From Microbacteriaceae bacterium PS02067 (GTDB lineage Bacteria; Actinomycetota; Actinomycetes; Actinomycetales; Microbacteriaceae): 64,000 bases of DNA. The stretch covers positions 35,204-99,203 of the forward strand of contig JASCPG010000003.1 of NCBI GenBank assembly GCA_029960085.1, written 5' to 3'. The notes below the pieces were generated by a model. That model saw nothing but the letters and a program-made list of their open reading frames with translations. It was not told where the DNA came from and made no database searches. The position numbers were made by a program, and so were the translations under genes. Below are positions 32,538-41,036 of this stretch, in pieces; within the stretch, counting starts at the first letter, position 1; each line of letters opens with the position of its first letter.

Positions 32538-32911
32538 CGGTCGTTGAGCAGGGCCGAGCCGAAACGTCGTCTGGTGTGCGTCTCCGGTCGTTGAGCGAGG
32601 CCCGCAAGGGCGGAGTCGAAACGTGGTGCGGCCCGTTTCGACTCGCTGCGCTCGCTCAACGACCGGGAGGGGTGCGTGGTTCCGGTCGTTGAGCGAGGCC
32701 CGCAGGGCCGAGTCGAAACGTGGTTTGGTGCCTGGTTCCGGTCGTTGAGCGAGGCCCGCAGGGCCGAGTCGAAACGTGGTGCGGCCCGTTTCGACTCGCT
32801 GCGCTCGCTCAACGGCCGGGGATGGTGCGGCTCGTTTCGACTCGCTGCGCTCGCTCAACGACCGGGGGTGGGTTGGCCCGTTTCGACTCGCTTCGCTCGC
32901 TCAACGGCCGG
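32538..32911. repeat. Cluster of eight inverted/direct intergenic repeat units
   Basis: Four units run as CGGTCGTTGAGCGAGG...GAGTCGAAACG at about 32538-32568 (shortened), 32585-32624, 32682-32720 and 32738-32776. Four run as the complement, CGTTTCGACTCG...TCAACGACCGG, at about 32634-32666, 32787-32819, 32833-32865 and 32879-32911. The units carry small variations (GGCCG or GACCG; a forward AGGCCCGCAGGGC loop against a reverse CTGCGCTCGCT). Adjacent opposed units can form long hairpins. The cluster fills the 392-nt gap between two convergent genes and contains no credible gene. It is probably a REP-like element used as bidirectional terminator. Confidence 0.85.
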
Positions 32912-32918
32912 GAGGGGG

Positions 32919-33461
32919 TCAGAGGCCGGGGGCGGGCTCGCGGCGGGGGAGCACCCACCCGGCGCGGGGGAAGTGGCACGTGTACCCGTTCGGGTAGCGC
33001 AGGAGGTAGTCCTGATGCTCGGGCTCGGCCTCCCAGAACGGGCCCTCCGGCTCGATCGTGGTGACGGCCCGACCCGGCCACAGGCCCGAGGCATCCACGT
33101 CGGCGATCGTGTCACGGGCGACCTGCTCCTGCTCAGGGGACAGCGGGAAGATCGCCGACCGGTAGCTCGTGCCGATGTCGTTGCCCTGACGGTTCAACGT
33201 CGACGGGTCGTGGATCTGGAAGAAGAACGACAGGATGTCGCGGTACGTCGTCTTCTCGGGGTCGAAGACGATCTCGACTGCCTCGGCATGCCCCGGGTGG
33301 TTGCGATACGTCGCGTGGTCGTTCTGCCCGCCGGTGTAGCCGACGCGGGTGTCCAGCACGCCGGGCTGGCGCCGGATCAGGTCCTCCATGCCCCAGAAGC
33401 AGCCGCCGGCGAGCACGGCCGTCTCGGTGCCGGGAGTGCGGGTGATGAGTCCGTCGTTCAT
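32919..33461 (-). CDS. msrA: Peptide-methionine (S)-S-oxide reductase
   Basis: The 180-residue product has the catalytic motif GGCFWG (Cys21), the family marker VGYTGG, the substrate-binding NHPGHAEAV and GTSYRSAIF. MsrA reduces the S form of methionine sulfoxide in free and protein-bound methionine with thioredoxin-type electron donors. No recycling cysteines of the longer C-terminal types are seen in the tail (ending EPAPGL), so resolution may use a different partner. AAGGAGACATC precedes the ATG. Confidence 0.97.
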   Translation of the reverse strand: MNDGLITRTPGTETAVLAGGCFWGMEDLIRRQPGVLDTRVGYTGGQNDHATYRNHPGHAEAVEIVFDPEKTTYRDILSFFFQIHDPSTLNRQGNDIGTSYRSAIFPLSPEQEQVARDTIADVDASGLWPGRAVTTIEPEGPFWEAEPEHQDYLLRYPNGYTCHFPRAGWVLPRREPAPGL

Positions 33462-33699
33462 GATGTCTCCTTCGGTCGGGGATGCCGCGGACGCCGCATC
33501 ACCTGACACAACGCACGATCCCTCGATTCTGGTCCCTCCGGAGCCTGTCAGGGCGCTGGGAGTCGATCCGTGAGATGATGGATGCCTCCGCAAGGCCTGC
33601 GACACGGCCCGCGAGGTGCATCTACCAGCTCGACCGACGTCATGTCGACACCGGGAAACGGCGGCACGTGAACAACGAGCCGATTCCCTGGAGGAGCAC

Positions 33700-34953
33700 G
33701 TGGAGCACGCCCGCACGCAGACCGACGACCGCACCCTGATGCAGCACACCGGCTGGGCGTACTGGCCGATCGCGTTCATCGCCCGGCTGCCGTTCGCCAT
33801 GATGACGGTCGGCGTCCTGATGCTCGTCGTCTCGGCCACCGGCTCCGTGCGTGTCGGCGGTCTCACGTCGGCCGCCGTCGGCGTCGGCGTCGTCATCGCC
33901 GGTCCGCTCATCGGGGACCTCGTCGATCGCCACGGCCAGCGCCGCGTGCTCGTACCGGTGGGTCTCGCGAACGGCATCCTGCTGGCTCTGTTCCCCGTCA
34001 TCGTCATGAGCGGGATGCCCGAAGGCGTCCTCCTCGCCTCGGCGCTCGCGATCGGCCTCACGGCACCGCAGGCCGCTGCGATGTCGCGCAGCCGCCTGCT
34101 CACGATCATCACCGCGCGGCTCGCGCCGGGACGGCGCGCGCAGACGACGAGCCGCATCATGTCGTACGAGTCCGCGGCCGACGAGACCGCGTTCGTGATC
34201 GGCCCGTTCCTCGTCGGCATCCTCGCCGCGTTCATCGCCCCGTGGGCGCCGATCGCGATCGCCGCGGCGCTGAGCTTCGGCTTCGTGATCGCGTTCGCCC
34301 TCCACCCGACCGCGCGGGTGATGCCGGATGCCGAGGATGCCGCGGCGGCGCGCGCTCCGATCCGCGCCGTATTCTCGGGCCGGATCCTCGTGCTCGTCGC
34401 GGCGACCTTCGGCGTCGGGATGTTCTTCGGGGGGACGCTCACGTCGCTCACCGCGTTCGCGCAGGCGCACGGAGACGAGGCATCCGCGGGTCTGCTCTAC
34501 GGGCTCATGGGCATCGGTTCTGCGGTGCTCGCGCTCGGCGTCGTGCTGCTGCCGGCGCGTTTCGCGCTACGGGCGCGGTGGATCTTGTTCGCGCTCGCGT
34601 TGACGCTCGCCGCCGCGGGCTACGCGACCGCCGACGGCTTCGGCTCCGTCATCGTGTGGCTGCTCATCATGGGGCTCGGCGTCGGGCCGACGCTCGTGAC
34701 GCTCTTCTCCCTCGCGGGGGAGCGGGCTCCGACCGGGCGCGCGGCGACGACGATGACCCTCCTCGGGTCGGCGCTGACACTCGCACAGGCCCTCTCCTCG
34801 GCCGTCACCGGGCGGATCGCCGAAGACGGTTCACTCGGCGCGGCGATGATCGTCCCGGCGGTCGCCGGCGTGCTCGTCCTCGCCCTCGGTGTCGTGAACG
34901 CGCTCATGGAGCGGCGCCCGACGACGGCGCGTGCCGCGGCACCCGCACTCTGA
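33700..34953 (+). CDS. MFS transporter
   Basis: The 417-residue product has about 12 membrane helices in two halves with the MFS loop [15 protein letters not shown] between helices 2 and 3. Start GTG 33700 is chosen because GGAGGA lies 4 nt upstream; ATG 33739 is the alternative. The long loop between halves contains [18 protein letters not shown]. No specific substrate signature is recognised; multidrug or metabolite efflux is plausible. The 238-nt gap to msrA holds divergent promoters but no clear boxes. Confidence 0.88.
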   Translation: MEHARTQTDDRTLMQHTGWAYWPIAFIARLPFAMMTVGVLMLVVSATGSVRVGGLTSAAVGVGVVIAGPLIGDLVDRHGQRRVLVPVGLANGILLALFPVIVMSGMPEGVLLASALAIGLTAPQAAAMSRSRLLTIITARLAPGRRAQTTSRIMSYESAADETAFVIGPFLVGILAAFIAPWAPIAIAAALSFGFVIAFALHPTARVMPDAEDAAAARAPIRAVFSGRILVLVAATFGVGMFFGGTLTSLTAFAQAHGDEASAGLLYGLMGIGSAVLALGVVLLPARFALRARWILFALALTLAAAGYATADGFGSVIVWLLIMGLGVGPTLVTLFSLAGERAPTGRAATTMTLLGSALTLAQALSSAVTGRIAEDGSLGAAMIVPAVAGVLVLALGVVNALMERRPTTARAAAPAL

Positions 34954-34956
34954 CGC

Positions 34957-35976
34957 TCAGACGAAGCGGACCCAGTTCGCGCCGCGCCCGGTCTCCGCGC
35001 GCTGGAGGAGGTGCAGGTCGTCGCCGTCGATGCGGTACAGCGAGACGGTTGTGGACTTCTCGCCCGCCGCGACGAGGAAACGGCCGTCCGCGCTGATGCC
35101 GAACCCGCGCGGCTGGTGCTCCGTGACCGTGAAGCGCTCGGCATCCGAGAGCGTTCCGTCAGGGGCGACCATCAGCGCGCCCAGCGTGCTCTCCGTCCGC
35201 TCGGATGCCCACAGACGCGAGCCGGCGCGGTGCAGGTCGGCACCCCAGATGTAGTGGTGCGCGAGGGGATCGGCGCCGAACTCGCTGTGCCCGAGCTGCG
35301 CCGCGGGGTCGACCGCCGAGGCGGAGCCCACAAAACCCAGCGCACCCGACTGCGCGTCGCGGCGGTAGTGCAGTACCTCGCCGGAGAACTCCGTCAGCAC
35401 GTACACGGCGTCGTCCTCGACGAGCAGGTGGCGCGGGCCGCTGCCCGCGGGTGCCGCGACCGTCGCCGGCGACAGCGCGGTGAGCACGAGGTCGTCGGCG
35501 ATCGCGTACTGCGCGACGAGGTCGGCACCGAGTGACACGAAGTACGCGAAGCGGCCGTCGGCGCTCGGCAGCACCGAGTGCAGGTTCGGATACGCGATCC
35601 GTGAGACGGGCTCGCCCACCGAGCCGTCGGCGACCCGGCACGCGATGCCGTACCCGCCGCCGTAGCTCGCGCCGAGCAGCCCGTCTCCGTCGGGCGTGAG
35701 GGCGAGGTAGTTCATGCCCCCGGCCGGCAGGTCGAGGCGCGAGACCGGCGTCAGGCGCCCGGATGCCCGATCGAGCGTGAGTGTCACGATGCCCGCCGGC
35801 TCGCCCTTGACGGCCGCGTAGACGAGCCCCCGCGCGGCATCCACCGCGAAGGTGGAGCAGCCCGTGAGTCCCTCGGTCACGGCGAGCAGCTCGAGAGCCT
35901 CGCCGTCGAAGCGGAAGGACGAGATCGAGGCGTCTGCGGCGTTGGCGACGAGGACGAGAGAGGTGGGGTCGGTCAC
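34957..35976 (-). CDS. Lactonase-family beta-propeller protein (6-phosphogluconolactonase-like)
   Basis: The 339-residue product is a seven-bladed propeller of the Pgl/YbhE type with the repeated pattern GLVYAAVKG, GGMNYLALTPDGDGLLGASYGGG and GPRHLLVEDDAVYVLTEFSGEV. Family members hydrolyse 6-phosphogluconolactone or act on muconate-type lactones. No other pentose-phosphate gene is nearby, so the substrate is uncertain. It is divergent from the NYN gene, and TAGCCT 6 nt before GTG 35976 indicates a leaderless transcript. Confidence 0.88.
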   Translation of the reverse strand: MTDPTSLVLVANAADASISSFRFDGEALELLAVTEGLTGCSTFAVDAARGLVYAAVKGEPAGIVTLTLDRASGRLTPVSRLDLPAGGMNYLALTPDGDGLLGASYGGGYGIACRVADGSVGEPVSRIAYPNLHSVLPSADGRFAYFVSLGADLVAQYAIADDLVLTALSPATVAAPAGSGPRHLLVEDDAVYVLTEFSGEVLHYRRDAQSGALGFVGSASAVDPAAQLGHSEFGADPLAHHYIWGADLHRAGSRLWASERTESTLGALMVAPDGTLSDAERFTVTEHQPRGFGISADGRFLVAAGEKSTTVSLYRIDGDDLHLLQRAETGRGANWVRFV

Positions 35977-35982
35977 CCCACC

Positions 35983-35988
35983 AGGCTA
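35983..35988 (-). promoter_or_regulatory. Leaderless -10 box of the lactonase gene
   Basis: TAGCCT on the minus strand, 6 nt before GTG 35976. Confidence 0.6.
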
Positions 35989-36016
35989 TGCCCCCGCGCA
36001 CCCGGCCGACCCGCCC

Positions 36017-36022
36017 TAGGAT
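36017..36022 (+). promoter_or_regulatory. Probable -10 box of the NYN gene
   Basis: TAGGAT; transcription would start near 36029, leaving a ~42-nt leader that carries the strong ribosome binding site GGAGGGAGGA before GTG 36071. This is a leadered contrast to its divergent partner. Confidence 0.5.
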
Positions 36023-36070
36023 GAGGCGACGGCGGGCGGTGCGACGGCGACGCTCCCGGAGGGAGGACGC

Positions 36071-36628
36071 GTGGTGCACGACAACGGGGTGGCCTGGGTA
36101 CTCGTCGACGGCGAGAACATCGATGCGACCCTCGGCGGGTCGATCCTGGGGCGACGTCCCCAGCCGGACGAGCGGCCGCGGTGGGACCGGATCCTCGCGT
36201 ATGTCTCGCAGCGCTGGCATCGCGAAGCGCGGGGACTCTTCTTCCTGAACGCCTCGACGAACCTGCCGATGTCGTTCGTCCAGGCGCTGCTGGCTCTCGG
36301 CTACCAGCCCGTCCCGCTCTCCGGCGAGGCCGACGAGAAGGTCGTCGACATCGCCATCCTGCGCACGCTCCAGGCGCTGCGGGACCGTCCCGGCGACGTC
36401 GTGCTCGTCAGCAACGACGGCGACTTCGTCCCCGACGTCGGTGCCCTCCTCGATGGCCGCCGCGTCGGTGTCATGGGTTTCTCGGAGTTCCGCAACGCCG
36501 GGTTCGCCGAGCTCCCCGGCATCCAGTTCTTCGATCTCGAGTACGACGTCGACGCCTTCGATGCCCCGCTGCCGCGGGTGCGCGTCATCCCCATCGACGA
36601 GTTCGACCCGGCGCAGTTCCTGCACTGA
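36071..36628 (+). CDS. NYN-domain (PIN-like) putative ribonuclease
   Basis: The 185-residue product has the NYN/LabA-like pattern of conserved acids: VDGENID near the N-terminus, ADEKVVDIAI in the middle and SNDGDFVPDV later. These residues form the metal-binding site of PIN-like nucleases. The domain spans almost the whole protein. Cellular RNA targets are unknown. Two tandem GTG codons can serve as start, with GGAGGGAGGA upstream. The membrane-protein gene follows after 10 nt. Confidence 0.87.
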   Translation: MVHDNGVAWVLVDGENIDATLGGSILGRRPQPDERPRWDRILAYVSQRWHREARGLFFLNASTNLPMSFVQALLALGYQPVPLSGEADEKVVDIAILRTLQALRDRPGDVVLVSNDGDFVPDVGALLDGRRVGVMGFSEFRNAGFAELPGIQFFDLEYDVDAFDAPLPRVRVIPIDEFDPAQFLH

Positions 36629-36638
36629 GGCGCACCGC

Positions 36639-37490
36639 ATGAGCCGCCCGTCGACGTCGCTGCAGCGGACCTACCGGTACCTTCGGCTCGCGATCGCCGG
36701 GTCGGTCGTCGTGGTCTTCGCCGGCGTCGCGGTGAGCCTCCCGCGCGTGGGGCTGCTCCCGTCGATCAGCCATTACTACTACAGCCCCGGGAACACCGTG
36801 TTCGTCGGGGCGCTCATCGCCGTCGCCGTCTGCTTCTTCGCGCTGTCGGGCCGCGGTGCGGAGCGGGTGCTCCTCGACGTCGCGGCCGTGATCCTGCCGC
36901 TCGTCGCGATCGTCCCGACCGTGATCTCGCCCGGGTCGGTGCCGGGAATCGACTCGACGTGCGCGCGGGGTGCGCGCACGTGCGTTCCCGAGTCGTTCGA
37001 CGCGGCGGTGGACACCGGCATCCTCACCTACCTCGTCGTCGCCCTCGTCGCGGTCGCGGTTGCGGTGGCGCTCCTGTTGTCCGGCGAGGTCGAACGCTCC
37101 GGGACGCTGCTGTCACTCGCGATCTCCGTCGCGATCCTGCTCGTCGTCGGCCTCTTCTGGTGGCTCGCACGGGACGTGTTCCTGCGCTGGGCGCATCTGG
37201 GTGCGGCGGTCGCGTTCTTCTCCGTCATCGCCGCCGTCGCGCTGATCAACGCGATCGCCCCGGCCGCCGACGACGCGCCGCGGTGGCTGCGGCGCGTGTA
37301 CATCGCGATCGCGGTTGCGCTCGCTGCGGGCGTCCTGGGTCTCCCGCTCTACGGGGAGGCTCACGTCGGGTCCGTCTACGGCGTGCTCGTCGGCGAGGTC
37401 GTCGCGCTCGCGCTGTTCGCCGCGTTCTGGATCCTGCAATCCGTGCAGTACTGGCGCGCCGACGATCCGTCGATCATGACACGGGACTGA
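36639..37490 (+). CDS. DUF998-like polytopic membrane protein
   Basis: The 283-residue product has about seven membrane helices. SLPRVGLLPSISHYYYSPGNTVFVGALIAVAV near residues 33-64 is a family-like conserved stretch joining helices 1 and 2, and a Cys pair in the exposed loop (DSTCARGARTCVPES) could form a disulfide. The family has no known function. It is probably co-transcribed with the NYN gene and overlaps the convergent ATP-grasp gene by 17 nt. Confidence 0.78.
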   Translation: MSRPSTSLQRTYRYLRLAIAGSVVVVFAGVAVSLPRVGLLPSISHYYYSPGNTVFVGALIAVAVCFFALSGRGAERVLLDVAAVILPLVAIVPTVISPGSVPGIDSTCARGARTCVPESFDAAVDTGILTYLVVALVAVAVAVALLLSGEVERSGTLLSLAISVAILLVVGLFWWLARDVFLRWAHLGAAVAFFSVIAAVALINAIAPAADDAPRWLRRVYIAIAVALAAGVLGLPLYGEAHVGSVYGVLVGEVVALALFAAFWILQSVQYWRADDPSIMTRD

Positions 37491-38400
37491 GCGGGCCGCC
37501 CTGCAGCGCTGCGGCGAGGACGGCGTCGGCGACGGCATCCGTCACGTGTCCCGCGACGTGGAGATTTAGCGCCGGCTCGACGAGTTCCACCTCGAGAAGG
37601 CACAGGCCGTGCGCGGCGGAGTCGACCGTGTCGATGCGGGCGTAAAGCGGCGTGGGAGTGCCGGTGATCTCGCCGACGGCCCGGAGCACCGCCGCCGCGA
37701 AAGCCTGCTCGGCATCCGTCGCGTCGACGAGCACGGGGTTCTCGACGTAGACGCCGCCGCGGAGTCCACCGCCCGTTTCGAGCAGGGCCCCCTTCGCGAT
37801 CGCGTGCGTGAAGACCCCGTCGATCGCGTACAGCGCCTTCTCGTGACCCGCTGTGAGCTCCGCGATCTCGGGCTGGACCATCGCGACGCCGCCAGCGTCG
37901 ATGATGCGCGCGGCGAGGTCGAGGGCGCGGGGGTCGGATGCCTCGAACAGGCCCGTGTCGCGGGCGCCCGCCGACACCGCCGGCTTCACCACGACGCGAT
38001 CGTGCGCGGCGAGGGCGTGCAGCGCGGTGGCGGCGTCGGGGAGGGTTGATGCGTACGTCGTGGGGACGGTGCGGATGCCTGAGCGCTCGAGGTCGGCCAG
38101 GTACCGCTTGTCGAGGTTCCAGCGCATGACCGCCGGTGCGTTCACGACGCGGGCCGCACGTTCGGCGCGGTCGAGCCAGGCGCGGAACTCGGTCAGGCGC
38201 TCGGGGTAGTCCCAGGGAGAGCGGACGACCAGCAGATCGAAGTCCGCGAGATCGATGTCGTCGTCGTGCCAGACGAGCGGTCGCGCCGCCGCCCCGCGCG
38301 CGTGCAGTGCGTCGACCAGGAGGGGCGTGTCGTAGTCGGGGTCTTCGTCGGCGTAGGCATCCGTCACGACGATGCCGATGAAGGGTGCGGAGGCGGTCAC
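37474..38400 (-). CDS. ATP-grasp domain protein (RimK/glutathione-synthetase-like)
   Basis: The 308-residue product has an N-terminal strand-turn region (FIGIVVTDAYADEDPDYDTPLL, DLLVVRSPWDYP), then the ATP-grasp core with Lys in DRVVVKPAVSAGARDT, MVQPEIAELTAGHEKALYAIDG and the metal-binding end LLEVELVEPALNL. ATP-grasp enzymes ligate a carboxylate to an amine or thiol. Substrates are unknown; similar actinobacterial proteins are annotated as hypothetical or glutathione-synthase-like. GTG 38400 has TACCCT 7 nt upstream, and the gene is divergent from the Nudix gene 72 nt away. Confidence 0.85.
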   Translation of the reverse strand: MTASAPFIGIVVTDAYADEDPDYDTPLLVDALHARGAAARPLVWHDDDIDLADFDLLVVRSPWDYPERLTEFRAWLDRAERAARVVNAPAVMRWNLDKRYLADLERSGIRTVPTTYASTLPDAATALHALAAHDRVVVKPAVSAGARDTGLFEASDPRALDLAARIIDAGGVAMVQPEIAELTAGHEKALYAIDGVFTHAIAKGALLETGGGLRGGVYVENPVLVDATDAEQAFAAAVLRAVGEITGTPTPLYARIDTVDSAAHGLCLLEVELVEPALNLHVAGHVTDAVADAVLAAALQGGPLSPVS

Positions 38401-38407
38401 GGCACCC

Positions 38408-38413
38408 AGGGTA
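38408..38413 (-). promoter_or_regulatory. Leaderless -10 box of the ATP-grasp gene
   Basis: TACCCT on the minus strand, 7 nt before GTG 38400. Confidence 0.55.
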
Positions 38414-38460
38414 ACCCGCGGAGACGCGCCCGCTCGCGCCCTCGTGCGCCCGTCCGGGCG

Positions 38461-38466
38461 TACCCT
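38461..38466 (+). promoter_or_regulatory. Leaderless -10 box of the Nudix gene
   Basis: TACCCT, 6 nt before GTG 38473. The divergent partner box of the ATP-grasp gene has the same sequence. Confidence 0.6.
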
Positions 38467-38472
38467 GGGCGG

Positions 38473-39180
38473 GTGACCGACCCCGCCGTGCCCTCGACCT
38501 CTCCGGCGGCACGGGCGGAGCTGGCGGCGCTCGCCGCCGCGACGCGACGCGGCGACCACTGGGATGCGCGCCTGCGCGATCTGCCCGTCGGCTCGCCAGC
38601 CCGCGCGGCGGCCGTGCTCATCCTCTTCGGCGTGCTCGATGGGCGCCCCTCCGCCCGCGCGGCACAGGACGCCGCCGTCTCGCGCGATCTCGACGTGCTG
38701 CTGCTTGCCCGCGCCCTGACGCTGCGGGCCCACCCGGGGCAGGTCGCGTTCCCCGGCGGCCGGCTCGACCCGGGCGATGACGGCCCGGTCGCCGCGGCAC
38801 TGCGCGAGGCCGAGGAGGAGACGGGGCTCGATCCGGACGGCGTCGACGTCCTCGGCACGCTCCCCGACGTGCCGCTCGAGTTCTCCGGGCACCTCGTGAC
38901 CCCCGTGCTCGGCTGGTGGCGGCAGCCGTCGCCCGTGCGCGTCGTCGACGTCGCTGAGTCGGCGGACGTCTTCCGCGCGCCCGTCGCCGACCTCCTCGCC
39001 CCCGAGAACCGTGGCGTGACGCTCGTGCGCCGCGACGGCCAGGAGTGGCGCGGCCCGGCGTTCCAGGTGCGCGGGCACCTCGTGTGGGGATTCACCGGCA
39101 TCCTCCTCGACGCGCTGTTCGACCGGCTCGGCTGGACCGAGCCCTGGGACGACGGCGTCGTCTTCCCGCTTCCCGGGTAG
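38473..39180 (+). CDS. Nudix hydrolase, CoA-pyrophosphatase-like
   Basis: The 235-residue product has the Nudix box starting at GGRLDPGDDG and continuing to REAEEETGLD; the metal-binding acids are in REAEEET. The preceding HPGQVAFPGG and LLLARALTLRAHPGQ match the CoA diphosphatase subgroup (NudL/YeaB), which trims CoA to phosphopantetheine and 3',5'-ADP. The N-terminal ~55 residues are helical and Ala-rich. GTG 38473 is the start indicated by the leaderless box; an earlier ATG at 38266 would run through the divergent promoter region. Confidence 0.9.
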   Translation: MTDPAVPSTSPAARAELAALAAATRRGDHWDARLRDLPVGSPARAAAVLILFGVLDGRPSARAAQDAAVSRDLDVLLLARALTLRAHPGQVAFPGGRLDPGDDGPVAAALREAEEETGLDPDGVDVLGTLPDVPLEFSGHLVTPVLGWWRQPSPVRVVDVAESADVFRAPVADLLAPENRGVTLVRRDGQEWRGPAFQVRGHLVWGFTGILLDALFDRLGWTEPWDDGVVFPLPG

Positions 39181-39312
39181 GGGAGCGGGCGTCCCGCGCG
39201 AGGGTCGCAGGTGACATCCTTGTTGCAGGCCTCGCGCCGAATCGCTTCGTGGATGCCCGCGCCGCTGCGGCCGCCCGCTGACGAGACCACCACCCGATAG
39301 GAGACAACGATC

Positions 39313-39972
39313 ATGACCCGTGACCCGCTCGCCGCGATCATCGACCACACGCTGCTGAAGCCCGAGGCGACCCGCGCCGACATCGAGGCGACGATCGTCG
39401 AGGGGGCAGCCCTCGAGACCTACAGCGTGTGCCTGTCGCCGTCGGTCCTGCCGGTGACGCTCCCGGAGGGGCTGAAGCTCGCCGTCGTCGTCGGGTTCCC
39501 GAGCGGGAAGCACCACTCCGAGATCAAGGCCGCCGAGGCGGCACTCGCCGCCGCGCAGGGCGCGGACGAGGTCGACATGGTCATCGACGTGGGTGCCGCG
39601 ATCGAGGGTGACATCGACGGCGTCCGTGCCGACATCGCCGCCGTCCGCGCAGCCGCCCCCGGCGTGGTGCTGAAGGTCATCATCGAGTCGGCCGCGCTCT
39701 CCGACGACACGATCGTCGCCGTCTGCCGCGCCGCGGAGGAGGCCGGGGCCGACTTCGTGAAGACCTCGACCGGCTTCCACCCTGCGGGCGGCGCGAGCGT
39801 CCACGCCGTGCGCCTCATGGCCGACACCGTGGGCGGGCGCCTCGGCGTCAAGGCATCCGGTGGCATCCGTACGCGTGAGGATGCCGAGGTGATGGTCGCC
39901 GCGGGCGCGACGCGCCTCGGGGTGTCGTCGACCCGCGCCGTCCTCAGCGGCGGCGAGGCGACCGGCTACTGA
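39313..39972 (+). CDS. deoC: Deoxyribose-phosphate aldolase
   Basis: The 219-residue product is a TIM barrel with the Schiff-base lysine in VKTSTGF (Lys150), the activating lysine in GVKASGGIR (Lys180), and DHTLLKP near the start. DeoC splits 2-deoxyribose-5-phosphate into acetaldehyde and glyceraldehyde-3-phosphate in deoxynucleoside breakdown. Other deo genes are not in the window. ATAGGAGACAACGATC provides the ribosome binding site. The 132-nt gap before it carries no credible gene. Confidence 0.96.
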   Translation: MTRDPLAAIIDHTLLKPEATRADIEATIVEGAALETYSVCLSPSVLPVTLPEGLKLAVVVGFPSGKHHSEIKAAEAALAAAQGADEVDMVIDVGAAIEGDIDGVRADIAAVRAAAPGVVLKVIIESAALSDDTIVAVCRAAEEAGADFVKTSTGFHPAGGASVHAVRLMADTVGGRLGVKASGGIRTREDAEVMVAAGATRLGVSSTRAVLSGGEATGY

Positions 39973-39991
39973 CCGCGTCTTCCGCGTCGCT

Positions 39992-40006
39992 CTCCCCTGC
40001 GGGAGG
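39992..40006 (+). terminator. Small hairpin after deoC
   Basis: CTCCC-CTGC-GGGAG forms a 5-bp stem, 20 nt past the deoC stop. It is weak but sits before the tRNA promoter. Confidence 0.35.
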
Positions 40007-40022
40007 GGCCTTCCGCTCCTGA

Positions 40023-40028
40023 TAGGAT
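40023..40028 (+). promoter_or_regulatory. -10 box of tRNA-Ser
   Basis: TAGGAT, 7 nt before the mature tRNA 5' end. Confidence 0.6.
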
Positions 40029-40035
40029 CGCCTGT

Positions 40036-40124
40036 GGAAGTGTGTCCGAGCGGCCTAAGGAGCATGGCTGGAATCCATGTAGGCGGGGTAACTCGCCTCG
40101 CAGGTTCAAATCCTGTCACTTCCG
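40036..40124 (+). tRNA. tRNA-Ser (anticodon GGA)
   Basis: The acceptor stem GGAAGTG (40036-40042) pairs with CACTTCC (40117-40123), with discriminator G at 40124. The anticodon stem CATGG/CCATG holds the loop CTGGAAT, giving anticodon GGA for UCC/UCU codons. A long variable arm (GGCG/CGCC) is typical of class II serine tRNAs, and the T-arm contains GGTTCAAATCC. CCA is not encoded. A strong terminator follows 7 nt later. Confidence 0.95.
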
Positions 40125-40131
40125 CTCAGCC

Positions 40132-40168
40132 GAGAACCCCGTCCGAACAGTGTTCGGACGGGGTTCTC
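40132..40168 (+). terminator. Strong hairpin terminator after tRNA-Ser
   Basis: A perfect 17-bp stem (40132-40148 with 40152-40168) closes the 3-nt loop AGT. There is no T-run, as usual for actinobacterial I-shaped terminators. Confidence 0.85.
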
Positions 40169-40201
40169 GCGTTCAGTTCAGCGCGTACTTGCCGTCGCCG
40201 G

Positions 40202-40264
40202 CGTTCGATTGCCATGTTCTGCGGGTATCCCCGCGGGGTTTTGGCGTGTCGTGACAATCGAACG
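40202..40264. repeat. Spaced 10-bp inverted repeat beside the AbiE-type module
   Basis: CGTTCGATTG (40202-40211) and CAATCGAACG (40255-40264) are perfect inverted arms around a 43-nt spacer that itself holds CCCCGCGGGG. CGTTCGAT recurs at 40293. The element lies between the tRNA terminator and the toxin gene and could be a terminator, an integration scar or a recombination site. Confidence 0.4.
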
Positions 40265-40325
40265 GCCGCGCGCGGGGTGGCGCCCGGCGAGGCGTTCGAT
40301 GACGGGCGTCCTGAAATGCAACGGT

Positions 40326-41036
40326 CTACAGCGCTCTGCGAGCCACTTCCGGCTGTCGCCTGCTCCAGAATGCTTCGATCTGTGCGCGTGAGACCGGTAG
40401 GGACGGATCATCCTCGACGTCCCCCAGGTAGCCCAACCCGCGCACCACGTTCGCGATGAGCCCCGCTGGGGCGATGGGCTGGAACTTATCAACGAGGAGG
40501 CGCAGGCCCTCCTCTGTGGGGATGTGGCCGTCGAGGATCATCAGGTCGAAGTAGTCACGAAGCGCACCGCGGTCCTGGATGACTTTCAGCTTGGCGGCAG
40601 AGATGTCGGACAGGCTCGCTAGCCGCACACCCCCGAAGAGCGTGGGCTTTTCAAGGAGCCGTTGCGACGACGCGTCGAGGAACTGCACCTTCGTATCTTC
40701 GAAGATGCCGTTCAGGGTGCCTGTCTCGACCATCGTGGGAGCGAACAGCCCAGCCCTGGAAAGTGTCGTCGCCAGCTCCTCGGGATCGAAGGGTGACTCC
40801 GTGAAGAAGTCGAGGTCGCGGCTCACTCGATGCCGGACGTGCGCGGCGAGGGCGGTGCCGCCGGACAGGTACGCCTGGGAGGGCACGAGCGGGGCGATCG
40901 TGCGCCACGCACGGATCGTCTGGGGAGGCAATAGGCCCACCAAGGAACTGAGGCCGTCGGATGGCTCGATGTCCGCCGTCGGCTTCTCCGCGTGCGTGAA
41001 GCGCCAGTCCCGCGCACGTCGCTGGTCATCCTTCAT
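40326..41036 (-). CDS. AbiEii/AbiGii-family nucleotidyltransferase toxin
   Basis: The 236-residue product has the nucleotidyltransferase signature GGTALAAH followed by RDLDFF, the G-G-x14-D-x-D pattern of AbiEii/MenT toxins, and SLSDISAAKLKVIQDRGALRDYFDL, a conserved lysine/arginine/aspartate block. AbiEii-type toxins transfer nucleotides to tRNA or other targets and cause growth arrest in phage-infected cells. It overlaps the upstream antitoxin-like gene by 11 nt. Placement right after a tRNA-Ser gene suggests horizontal gain. The C-terminal ~60 residues may be partner-specific. Confidence 0.88.
   Translation of the reverse strand: MKDDQRRARDWRFTHAEKPTADIEPSDGLSSLVGLLPPQTIRAWRTIAPLVPSQAYLSGGTALAAHVRHRVSRDLDFFTESPFDPEELATTLSRAGLFAPTMVETGTLNGIFEDTKVQFLDASSQRLLEKPTLFGGVRLASLSDISAAKLKVIQDRGALRDYFDLMILDGHIPTEEGLRLLVDKFQPIAPAGLIANVVRGLGYLGDVEDDPSLPVSRAQIEAFWSRRQPEVARRAL

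Noticed and set aside
32538..32911. Possible CRISPR array
   Set aside because: The units alternate in orientation, vary in length and have irregular spacing without unique spacers of constant size; no cas genes are near. They are intergenic palindromic repeats.
39181..39312. Short reading frame between the Nudix and deoC genes
   Set aside because: The candidate from GTG 39211 has fewer than 35 codons, no ribosome binding site and no distinctive features.
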